The notes under the pieces: model-generated
Database searches by the model: none
What the model was told of the DNA's origin: nothing
What the model saw: the letters and a program-made list of their open reading frames with translations, nothing else
Program-made: the position numbers and the translations under genes
From: a virus
Virus record (IMG/VR): IMGVR_UViG_3300020034_000062
Location: 1-26,080 of that record
Direction: 5' to 3' (one strand)
DNA: 26,080 nt
In this document: one piece after another, positions 14,171-19,996 of the stretch
How the letters are laid out: the number at the start of each line of letters is the position of its first letter
How positions within the stretch are numbered: position 1 is the stretch's first letter

Positions 14171-14183
14171 CTTTCTTCCGCAC
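14164..14183 (+). repeat. gene-end direct repeat, copy 2
   Basis: GCAGTAGCTTTCTTCCGCAC covers the stop of the 82-residue gene and differs by one base from copy 1 at 13878-13897. Confidence 0.85.
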
Positions 14184-14204
14184 AACAGCACCTCCGATAG
14201 ACCG

Positions 14205-14230
14205 ACCCGGCCCATTGTGCCGGGTTTTTT
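14205..14230 (+). terminator. intrinsic terminator of the cI operon
   Basis: The stem ACCCGGC / GCCGGGT with a seven-base loop is followed by six T (14225-14230). It ends transcription from the repressor promoter just before the second operator region, separating lysogenic from early lytic genes. Confidence 0.92.
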
Positions 14231-14241
14231 GTGATCTCATT

Positions 14242-14300
14242 GTAGGTATGCCTAACTATTTCTACTAAGCATGCTTGACATTGATTTACTAGGCATGCTT
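14242..14300. promoter_or_regulatory. OL-like triple operator
   Basis: Three sites of the same type as at 12741-12800 occur: GTAGGTATGCCT (14242-14253), CTAAGCATGCTT (14265-14276, the full consensus) and CTAGGCATGCTT (14289-14300). Starts are 23 and 24 bases apart. The first is the weakest match to the 12-mer but is itself palindromic (TAGGTATGCCTA). The array overlaps a promoter with a consensus -35 box, so the CI-like repressor should silence the plus-strand early operon in lysogens. Confidence 0.82.
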
Positions 14301-14303
14301 AAC
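14275..14303 (+). promoter_or_regulatory. PL-like early promoter
   Basis: TTGACA (14275-14280) is a perfect -35 box overlapping the second operator. At 17 bases distance lies CTTAAC (14298-14303), a weak -10 inside and beyond the third operator. It points at the gene at 14342 and follows the terminator at 14205-14230. Assignment rests on the -35 box, operator overlap and genome position. Confidence 0.65.
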
Positions 14304-14341
14304 TCCCTCTCACCCCGCACCCCACTCCGGAGCAAAGAGAG

Positions 14342-14497
14342 ATGACCACCACCACCGGCTTGCGAAAGACCGCCACAGCCCAGCTGCAGCGCCTATTGGC
14401 AACGATCGAGTCCAGCGTGGCTAGCACTCGCTGCGCCCTCTCCGAGCAGCAGATCTCAATGTGCCGGGCGATACGGGCCGAGCTGGCCACCCGCTAA
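14342..14497 (+). CDS. small protein, 51 residues, paralogue of 14773-14982
   Basis: This is the first gene after the PL-like promoter. ATG 14342 follows GGAG at good spacing. Residues 15-51 (LQRLLATIESSVAS, ending IRAELATR) are nearly the same as the end of the gene at 14773-14982, and the 62 bases covering both gene ends and the following hairpin are also repeated. It takes the position of lambda N but does not look like an Arg-rich antiterminator. Function unknown. Confidence 0.68.
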   Translation: MTTTTGLRKTATAQLQRLLATIESSVASTRCALSEQQISMCRAIRAELATR

Positions 14498-14535
14498 CCC
14501 CAACACCCACCACGGCGGGGACTGCCCACCCGCCG
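14474..14535 (+). repeat. direct repeat copy 1: gene end plus hairpin
   Basis: It covers the last codons of the 51-residue gene, its stop and a perfect seven-base hairpin CGGCGGG / CCCGCCG (14513-14519 with 14529-14535). It matches 14959-15022 with few changes. The hairpin lies about 13 bases before the next ATG. Confidence 0.88.
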
Positions 14536-14548
14536 AAAGAGAACAACG

Positions 14549-14776
14549 ATGAGCCGCCCATACGAAACCGAATACCGGCACGAGCGCAGGTCCGCCAGGC
14601 ACCGTTGCCTGTGCTGCGCCCGGATTATCAATGCCGGCGAAAGCGTGCTGATGTGGAAAGCATCGGCGAAAGTCACGCGCGTCGTCCACTTGCACCCGTG
14701 TGCCCGAGGCATGGCCTCGCCTCCGCACACTTACCGTGATCTGGCTATCGCTCAGAGCGCAGCGGTGCGCTCATGA
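14549..14776 (+). CDS. putative zinc-binding small protein, 75 residues
   Basis: The product starts MSRPYETEYRHERRSARHRC and holds a Cys/His cluster: HRCLCCARIINAGESVLMW, then VVHLHPCARG, suggesting a treble-clef or zinc-ribbon site. The family is not identified. ATG 14549 follows the hairpin repeat and a purine-rich leader (AAAGAGAACAACG). Its stop overlaps the next ATG (ATGA). It is enclosed by the two copies of the 62-base repeat. Confidence 0.7.
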   Translation: MSRPYETEYRHERRSARHRCLCCARIINAGESVLMWKASAKVTRVVHLHPCARGMASPPHTYRDLAIAQSAAVRS

Positions 14777-14982
14777 ACGCCCGCCACTTCATGGACACCT
14801 TCAGCACGGCCCGAGCTCCGGCGCAAACATCCATGCAGAAAACCCTGGGCATGACGCCCACCGACTCGCTGCAGCGCTTGCTGGCCACGATCGAGGCATC
14901 GGTAGCCGCCAGCGGCACGCCGCTCTCTGAGGGCCAGCAGTACATGGCGGACGGCATCCGGGCCGAGCTGGCCACCCGCTAA
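14773..14982 (+). CDS. small protein, 69 residues, paralogue of 14342-14497
   Basis: The C-terminal half (LQRLLATIEASVAASGTPLS, ending GIRAELATR) repeats the 51-residue gene at 14342, with a different N-terminal part (MNARHFMDTFSTARAPAQTS). Its ATG overlaps the stop of the zinc-binding gene. The paired genes and shared downstream hairpin point to a local duplication followed by N-terminal replacement. Function unknown. Confidence 0.7.
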   Translation: MNARHFMDTFSTARAPAQTSMQKTLGMTPTDSLQRLLATIEASVAASGTPLSEGQQYMADGIRAELATR

Positions 14983-15022
14983 CCCCAACACCCACCAACG
15001 GCGGGGACTGCCCACCCGCCGA
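14959..15022 (+). repeat. direct repeat copy 2: gene end plus hairpin
   Basis: This second copy of the 14474-14535 sequence includes the gene end and the hairpin CGGCGGG / CCCGCCG (14999-15005 with 15015-15021). It again lies about 15 bases before a start codon (15037). Confidence 0.88.
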
Positions 15023-15036
15023 CGAGAGACAACAAG

Positions 15037-15249
15037 ATGAGTTCCTCACCCGACTTCGACCGCTGGCTGGCAAGCGACGGCGTAGGACCAAACCTCATCC
15101 GCGCATCTCTAATAACCTGCCCAACCGGCCAGCACGCGGTGCGTAAGGCTGAGTTCGCGCTGATCTTCGGCGCCGGCATAGACAAGGGCGCCGAGATCAT
15201 GGGTAAGCAGATTCTCCAGGGCCTCGGCTGCGAGGCGTGCGAGTCATGA
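15037..15249 (+). CDS. hypothetical protein, 70 residues
   Basis: The product begins MSSSPDFDRWLASDGVGPNL, has a central segment FALIFGAGIDKGAEIMGKQI and ends GLGCEACES. I do not recognise it. ATG 15037 follows the repeated hairpin and a purine-rich leader (GAGAGACAACAAG). Its stop overlaps the next ATG (ATGA), the first of a chain of four-base overlaps running to 16318. Confidence 0.68.
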   Translation: MSSSPDFDRWLASDGVGPNLIRASLITCPTGQHAVRKAEFALIFGAGIDKGAEIMGKQILQGLGCEACES

Positions 15250-15428
15250 AAAAGCAAAGCTACCACCCCGCCCTGATCGCCATGGCCGCCCGCGCCCAGC
15301 GCTTGCACCTGATGGCATCGAGGCCGGTGCGGTTGGTGACGCGCGGGAATAGACAGTTCGTGTGCCGCGAAGTTGCCGGCGAGTTGCTGCCGATCGTCCG
15401 CAATGCTCGCAGCTGGTGGACGCAGTGA
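15246..15428 (+). CDS. small basic protein, 60 residues
   Basis: The product starts MKKQSYHPALIAMAARAQRL and is Arg-rich throughout (RPVRLVTRGNRQFVCREVAG), ending RSWWTQ. It could bind nucleic acid; the family is unknown. The start overlaps the upstream stop (ATGA) and the stop overlaps a GTG start (GTGA). It is supported by position in the coupled chain. Confidence 0.65.
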   Translation: MKKQSYHPALIAMAARAQRLHLMASRPVRLVTRGNRQFVCREVAGELLPIVRNARSWWTQ

Positions 15429-15535
15429 ACAACATCGAACTGCGCGGCCTGGTCGACATCGCCGACCGCTGGAGCGTGAGAATCGGCGTGGCTGTTGTTG
15501 TCTTGATGTTTTGGATTTCGGGGGTGATGCGATGA
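15425..15535 (+). CDS. 36-residue single-span membrane peptide
   Basis: GTG 15425 overlaps the upstream stop (GTGA), and the TGA overlaps the next ATG (ATGA). The product is a short amphipathic N-terminus (MNNIELRGLVDIADRWSV) followed by a hydrophobic span IGVAVVVLMFWISGVM and a final Arg, so it should insert in the inner membrane. Small single-span proteins are common in phage early operons and often act on host membrane functions, but none can be named here. Confidence 0.6.
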   Translation: MNNIELRGLVDIADRWSVRIGVAVVVLMFWISGVMR

Positions 15536-15816
15536 GTGAAGTCCCGCCAACCGGCGCTTGGTTAGTGACCAATGTCCGTCGAGACATAGGGACGCCATTG
15601 CGAGTGGTGACTGAATACAGACAGTGCTCGGCCATATTAGCGAGTGATCTCTACTACAACGAGTTGAGCGTATGGAGCATAAAAGAGGACGGCACTTACT
15701 TGCGCTGTGAATTCATGGAAAGCCTGCCTACCCGGCCCAGTTCCGCGGCAATGAGGCACTGTGAGATTGTCGAGCGCTTGGTCTCTGGTCGAGAGATTGA
15801 GGAGATACAGGAATGA
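15532..15816 (+). CDS. hypothetical protein, 94 residues
   Basis: The product begins MSEVPPTGAWLVTNVRRDIG and appears to be a small mixed alpha/beta protein with a Tyr-rich centre (ASDLYYNELSVWSIKEDGTY) and an acidic helical end (RLVSGREIEEIQE). The family is unknown. Both ends overlap neighbouring genes as ATGA. Confidence 0.68.
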   Translation: MSEVPPTGAWLVTNVRRDIGTPLRVVTEYRQCSAILASDLYYNELSVWSIKEDGTYLRCEFMESLPTRPSSAAMRHCEIVERLVSGREIEEIQE

Positions 15817-16085
15817 GCCGCGACTTCTTCGACAACGTGCAAGCCGTCGATCTCGCCTTCGAGCGTATTTTTGGCAGCCCCCGCGGCACGCGTAATCCTG
15901 AGCCACTGCTCAGTAGCGTAGAGGCCAGCGCAAGCCCCTCTCGGGATATCGTGGCTCAGTCAGCCCCGCAGGCTGAGCCGGTTTGCACCGACTGCAACGA
16001 CACCGGCACTAGGCACCGCGTCGAGGACGGCGCGCCAATGCAGTGCTGGTGCGAGAATGGCGATTCGGTTGGGAGTTCTCTATGA
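15813..16085 (+). CDS. protein with C-terminal zinc-ribbon-like motif, 90 residues
   Basis: The product starts MSRDFFDNVQAVDLAFERIF and has a Ser/Ala/Pro-rich linker, then CTDCNDTGTRHRV and CWCENG, a CxxC...CxC arrangement like the zinc ribbon found in several phage proteins. The linker suggests a modular build. Both ends overlap neighbouring genes as ATGA. Function unknown. Confidence 0.68.
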   Translation: MSRDFFDNVQAVDLAFERIFGSPRGTRNPEPLLSSVEASASPSRDIVAQSAPQAEPVCTDCNDTGTRHRVEDGAPMQCWCENGDSVGSSL

Positions 16086-16318
16086 CCGCCCCAAACCTCG
16101 ACGACGCTGAGTGTCTCTCGGTGCTGCTGCAGTCCGAGGGATTTCTCTCCGCCGCCGCCCTGCTTCGACAGATACCTCAGTTCAGGGCGCAAGTCAGCGA
16201 ACAGATTGCGACCTTGCAGCAGCGAGTACTCGTGCAGTCCGAGCGCATCGAGGGGCTGGAGCGGCAAAACGCGGAGTTCCGAGATCAGCTTGAGTCTTTC
16301 CAAGAGGACGAACAGTGA
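16082..16318 (+). CDS. coiled-coil protein, 78 residues
   Basis: The product begins MTAPNLDDAECLSVLLQSEG. From about residue 35 on it is a continuous coiled coil (AQVSEQIATLQQRVLVQSER, then IEGLERQNAEFRDQLESFQE). ATG 16082 overlaps the upstream stop, and its stop overlaps a GTG start (GTGA). It is probably an oligomerising accessory protein; the family is unknown. Confidence 0.68.
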   Translation: MTAPNLDDAECLSVLLQSEGFLSAAALLRQIPQFRAQVSEQIATLQQRVLVQSERIEGLERQNAEFRDQLESFQEDEQ

Positions 16319-16821
16319 ATAACATCGACGTGGAAATCGATCCAATAATGGATGACCTGCGAAAGCGTCACGAAAGTATTTCGCGGCGTGCGGCTCGGTG
16401 GATCGAGCACAAAGACGCCATGCTGCCACTGGTGCGGGACATGATTCTTCTCGGCTGCGCTGTAGACATGGCCGATGAGGATCTAAACATCCGATTCAGC
16501 GGCGACAAGCAGAAATTTCTGTCAGTTGTACGCGCTCAGTTTCGTCACGGTCTGAGACCGGATCTCTCGTCGCTCAAGAAGGGCTCAACAGAAGGCACTT
16601 GGTTTCAGAACCGCGGCACACTGCGTATCTACACTGCATTTTCCTCAACAGTCTGCCGGCGCGTGCAGATCGGAACGCAGACTCAAGAAGTGCCGATTTA
16701 TGAAACGGTCTGCGATTCGCCCGTACCTGATAGCAGTGAGTTGCCGGACTTCGGCGTTGATAGGGCAATTGATGCGCCGTGTACTACTTTTGTCGAGACT
16801 TTTGACGATATACCATTTTGA
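16315..16821 (+). CDS. hypothetical protein, 168 residues
   Basis: GTG 16315 overlaps the previous stop. The product starts MNNIDVEIDPIMDDLRKRHE, with a helical N-terminal third, then a mixed region (DKQKFLSVVRAQFRHGLRPD, GTWFQNRGTLRIYTAFSSTV) and an acidic tail ending ETFDDIPF. The acidic, hydrophobic-tipped tail resembles the C-terminal interaction tails of ssDNA-binding proteins, but no OB fold can be claimed. The family is not recognised. Confidence 0.72.
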   Translation: MNNIDVEIDPIMDDLRKRHESISRRAARWIEHKDAMLPLVRDMILLGCAVDMADEDLNIRFSGDKQKFLSVVRAQFRHGLRPDLSSLKKGSTEGTWFQNRGTLRIYTAFSSTVCRRVQIGTQTQEVPIYETVCDSPVPDSSELPDFGVDRAIDAPCTTFVETFDDIPF

Positions 16822-16831
16822 GGCCAATGCA

Positions 16832-17047
16832 GTGATCCGCAAAAACTTCAACGTCGAATCCATCGCCGACCCAAAGGTCCGCGAATCCGTGCGCGCTCTG
16901 CTGATGCGCTCGCAGGCCAATGCCAACGAGTCGGCGCGCTTTCGACGAGAGCAGCAAGGGCAGCTCTACAAGATCGAACGCCGCCACAACGTCATCGCGC
17001 ACTCGACGCGCATGCATTGGCTGGCGGTGCGCGAGGCCATGTCGTGA
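16832..17047 (+). CDS. hypothetical helical protein, 71 residues
   Basis: The start is GTG 16832, with GAGG eight bases upstream. The product (MIRKNFNVESIADPKVRESV, then ANANESARFRREQQGQLYKI) is charged and helical and ends LAVREAMS. Its stop overlaps the next GTG (GTGA). The family is unknown. Confidence 0.68.
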   Translation: MIRKNFNVESIADPKVRESVRALLMRSQANANESARFRREQQGQLYKIERRHNVIAHSTRMHWLAVREAMS

Positions 17048-17259
17048 AACACCGAACAGTAAAGTTGCACGTGAGCGCAGACCACGCGAAGGCTCTGCGC
17101 ACCTACGTAACTCGTGCCATGCGCGCGCTGCCCAGGGACGTGGCCAACAACGACATGCATATCTGGCTTCAGCTGCTCGCCAGTGAGATCGAGCAGGCAC
17201 ACACCACGAATAACGTCGTCGCCCTGCCGGTGAGGCCTGAGTTGCCGCCGGTGGCGTGA
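17044..17259 (+). CDS. hypothetical protein, 71 residues
   Basis: GTG 17044 overlaps the preceding stop (GTGA). The product starts MKHRTVKLHVSADHAKALRT, continues with a helical stretch (NNDMHIWLQLLASEIEQAHT) and ends in a Pro-rich tail. No domain is recognised. It is the last gene before the recombination pair at 17290-18596. Confidence 0.65.
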   Translation: MKHRTVKLHVSADHAKALRTYVTRAMRALPRDVANNDMHIWLQLLASEIEQAHTTNNVVALPVRPELPPVA

Positions 17260-17289
17260 GTGAGCTTTGTTCAAATAGGTGAAACAGCA

Positions 17290-18144
17290 ATGAGCCTCGG
17301 CATTCAATCGCGAGTCCCGGCATCCGAGTACTACGGCAGCCACGGCATCAGCATCAGCATGCTGAAAGAGTTGCGCTACAGTCCTGCGCGCTACCTCTAC
17401 AGGCTTACCCACCCGAAGAACTCTGAGCCGCTGAAGCTCGGCACGGCCGCGCACACTGCTGTCCTTGAGCCCGAGCGTTTCGAGCGCGATTACATCGTCT
17501 GGGGTGAGACTACAGCGAGTGGACGGATGCGACCGCGCAGTGGCAAGGACTGGGAGTCGTTCGCCACCAGTGCCGGGAGCCGAACTATCTTGACCGCTGC
17601 AGAGTACGCAAGCGCCATGGCCATGCAGAAATCGGTCCGTGGTTCGGCGCTGGCAATGAAATACCTGGATAGCGGCGAGCCTGAAGTAACGATGCGCTGG
17701 AAAGTCGGACTCGGTGAGATGGAATTGGATTGCCGCGGGCGCGTCGACTGGCTAACAACGATAGACGGCGAGCCCTGGGTGGTTGGCCTGAAGACGGCGC
17801 GCGACGGCCGTCCATTCATCTTCGGCAGCGCCAGCGCGAAGCTGGCGTACCACTTGCAATGGAGCTGGTACCACGACGGTTTCGAGTCGATAAAGGGCGT
17901 GACTCCGAAGATGGCAGAGATCGTTGTCGAGTCCAGCGCCCCGCACGACGTCTTTGTATACCTGATCCCCGACGACATCATTGATCAGGGCCGCGATGAG
18001 TATGAGCGATTACTTGAGCGCCTGAAGCAGTGCCAGGACTCTGGCCACTGGCCCGGCCCTCAAGAGACGGAAGAAGTGTTGACATTACCGTCATGGGCCT
18101 ACGAGGCCAATGACGACCTGTCTGATCTTGGATTGGAGATGTAA
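17290..18144 (+). CDS. RecE-like exonuclease with altered catalytic motif
   Basis: A 284-residue protein of the RecE/exodeoxyribonuclease VIII-like family (DUF3799, PD-(D/E)XK fold). The typical opening (ASEYYGSHGISISMLKELRY, then SPARYLY) and LGTAAHTAVLEPERF near residue 55 are present. The active-site region reads GRVDWL (Asp 153) and VVGLKT, with Gly 166 where relatives have Asp and with Lys 168 kept; E. coli RecE has DVK at this place. The normal role is 5'-3' dsDNA resection for annealing recombination. The loss of one metal ligand suggests reduced or no activity. ATG 17290 has AGGTGA upstream; GTG 17260 is less likely. Confidence 0.85.
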   Translation: MSLGIQSRVPASEYYGSHGISISMLKELRYSPARYLYRLTHPKNSEPLKLGTAAHTAVLEPERFERDYIVWGETTASGRMRPRSGKDWESFATSAGSRTILTAAEYASAMAMQKSVRGSALAMKYLDSGEPEVTMRWKVGLGEMELDCRGRVDWLTTIDGEPWVVGLKTARDGRPFIFGSASAKLAYHLQWSWYHDGFESIKGVTPKMAEIVVESSAPHDVFVYLIPDDIIDQGRDEYERLLERLKQCQDSGHWPGPQETEEVLTLPSWAYEANDDLSDLGLEM

Positions 18145-18146
18145 CG

Positions 18147-18596
18147 ATGGAACAGCAAAAGAGAGCGTACGCGAAACCGGTAGACTTCGATCAGCTTTAT
18201 CCGGGCCGATTCATCAAGGCCGGCGAACTGCTCGGAAAGAAAGTAACTGTCACTATCAGTGATGTTGAACTGGAAGACCTGATGGGAGAGGACGGGTCGA
18301 ACAAGGTCAAGGCGATCGTATCCTTCAAGGAGAGCGAAAAGAAGCTGGTGAGCTGCAAGACGAACGGCATCTGCATCAAGGCCATGTTTGGACCAAAGAT
18401 CCCAGAATGGATCGGCAAGCGGGTTACGATATTTCCAGACACTTGGAATGGTGAGCCGTGCATCCGCATCTGGGGATCGCCGGACATCGAAAAGCAATTC
18501 GACGTGGAAATTACCCTCCCACGTCGTCGCCCCTTCAAGAAGACCATGCACAAGGTCGAGCCGAACGGCAAGCCGCAGCAGGAACAGCCGGCATGA
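18147..18596 (+). CDS. probable ssDNA-binding recombination partner, 149 residues
   Basis: It lies two bases after the exonuclease gene. The product has FDQLYPGRFIKAGELLGKKV and later IPEWIGKRVTIFPDTW, features of a small phage family found beside RecE/RecT-type genes. It consists of alternating short strands as in an OB fold and ends with a basic, Pro/Gln-rich tail (GKPQQEQPA). A role in single-strand binding or annealing is inferred from neighbourhood and fold appearance; no classic RecT or Bet motif is seen. Confidence 0.65.
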   Translation: MEQQKRAYAKPVDFDQLYPGRFIKAGELLGKKVTVTISDVELEDLMGEDGSNKVKAIVSFKESEKKLVSCKTNGICIKAMFGPKIPEWIGKRVTIFPDTWNGEPCIRIWGSPDIEKQFDVEITLPRRRPFKKTMHKVEPNGKPQQEQPA

Positions 18597-18787
18597 CCCC
18601 CTCCCAGCTCTACCCACCCGGCGACTACCGCCGCGGTGGCGCGGGCCGGCGCAATCCGAACGTGCCAGCGATGGTCGCCGATCGCGCGGCCGGGATGAAA
18701 TACGCCGACATCGGCAAGCGCTACGGCATCAGCAGGATAACAGCGATGCGGCATTGCCGGCGTGAGCTGGGATTGGAGACCGCATGA
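18593..18787 (+). CDS. small HTH protein, 64 residues
   Basis: A basic N-terminus (GDYRRGGAGRRNPN) is followed by a helix-turn-helix: MVADRAAGMKYADIGKRYGI then SRITAMRHCRREL (about residues 31-60), like resolvase- or sigma-region-4-type HTH. It is probably a DNA-binding regulator or accessory factor. ATG overlaps at both ends (ATGA) tie it to the recombination genes. Confidence 0.7.
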   Translation: MTPSQLYPPGDYRRGGAGRRNPNVPAMVADRAAGMKYADIGKRYGISRITAMRHCRRELGLETA

Positions 18788-19014
18788 CGCAACTTCAGCT
18801 AGACCAAATCCCACCCGCGCCGCCAGCGCCGCAGTTTCGGCCGAGCACCGAGCACTTGGCGGCGCTCATCGCCAATGAGTACGGCGTGAGCGTGGACACC
18901 GCGAAAGACTGGATCGTGCGGGCGTATTTCGACCTCGAGGTGCGCAATCGTCCGCCACGAGGCTCGGAGTATTGGCGCAAGGTGAACATCAAGCGAGGGC
19001 GCAGCCGTGGCTGA
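18784..19014 (+). CDS. hypothetical protein, 76 residues
   Basis: The product starts MTQLQLDQIPPAPPAPQFRP, a Pro-rich N-terminal arm, followed by a helical HTH-like region (LIANEYGVSVDTAKDWIVRA) and a basic tail (WRKVNIKRGRSRG). DNA binding is plausible but unproven. Its start overlaps the previous stop, and it overlaps the DUF5131 gene by eight bases. Confidence 0.66.
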   Translation: MTQLQLDQIPPAPPAPQFRPSTEHLAALIANEYGVSVDTAKDWIVRAYFDLEVRNRPPRGSEYWRKVNIKRGRSRG

Positions 19015-19996
19015 AACAAGCATTGAGTGGACTGCGACCACCGCCCAAGATGGAACGGTGCACGGCGGTTACAGCTTTAACGCATGGGTCGGATGCCAGA
19101 AGATCAGCGTCGGTCCGCAAGGTGCGTGCGAAAATTGCTACGCAGAGTCTTGGGCCAAGCGGACGGGTCAGGTGCATCTTTGGCAAGGCGAGCGGCGCCG
19201 CACTACTGCAGACTATTGGAAACAGCCCATAAAATGGAACGCTAAGTCAGCGAAGCTCGGTGTCCGGTTGAAGGTATTCTGCTGCTCATTGGCCGACGTG
19301 TTCGACAACGAGGTGCCACAGCATTGGCGAACCGCGCTCTTTGCGCTGATCCACGACACGCCGAATCTTGACTGGCTACTACTTACCAAGCGAATCGGCA
19401 ACGCGGCAAGGATGCTGGCAGAGGATGTGCCGGAGGGAATAGATATCTCCGGTCGAGTGTGGCTCGGCGCCACGATCGCCAACCAAGCTGAGGCCGACCG
19501 CGACATCCCGAAGCTGCTGGCGACGCCGGCTCGCCTGCGGTTTCTTTCGTGTGAGCCGCTGCTGGGGCCGATCGATTTGACGCAGCACTTCTGGGGCACC
19601 CACCAGCCTGGAGGGATTTCGTGGTTGATTGCTGGCGGCGAGAGCGGCTCGAAGGCCCGGCCCTCCCACCCTGACTGGTTCCGCTCTTTGCGCGACCAGT
19701 GCGCGGACGCCGGAGTTGCCTACCACCACAAGCAGCACGGCGAATGGATCGAGGCGCACGAACGCACCGGCGAGCTGTGCAGCGACGAGGCCGAGTACGA
19801 GCAAATGGCTGCCGAGTGCGACGGATTCATAAGCTTGGACGGCCGCTTCGTTAGATCGCTCGACGATGCTCACGAAGAGACCCGTTACCGAGGTATGAAG
19901 CGCGTCGGCAAGAAAGCCGCCGGCCGCACGCTCGACGGCAAGGTGTGGGATGAGTTTCCAACAACCGCCCGCGATGGGCTGGAGGGTGGGCGGTGA
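19007..19996 (+). CDS. phage Gp37/Gp68 family protein (DUF5131)
   Basis: A 329-residue protein. It opens TSIEWTATT and has three conserved Cys (30, 41, 44) in VGCQKISVGPQGACENCYAE, then LKVFCCSLADVFD, the LLLTKR motif, WLGATIANQ, RFLSCEPLLGPI and WLIAGGESG, all diagnostic of DUF5131. The Cys cluster and barrel-like pattern suggest a radical SAM-related or iron-sulfur protein, but no reaction is known. The start is GTG 19007 with GAGGG upstream. The C-terminal extension after about residue 235 is charged and less conserved. Confidence 0.9.
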   Translation: MAETSIEWTATTAQDGTVHGGYSFNAWVGCQKISVGPQGACENCYAESWAKRTGQVHLWQGERRRTTADYWKQPIKWNAKSAKLGVRLKVFCCSLADVFDNEVPQHWRTALFALIHDTPNLDWLLLTKRIGNAARMLAEDVPEGIDISGRVWLGATIANQAEADRDIPKLLATPARLRFLSCEPLLGPIDLTQHFWGTHQPGGISWLIAGGESGSKARPSHPDWFRSLRDQCADAGVAYHHKQHGEWIEAHERTGELCSDEAEYEQMAAECDGFISLDGRFVRSLDDAHEETRYRGMKRVGKKAAGRTLDGKVWDEFPTTARDGLEGGR

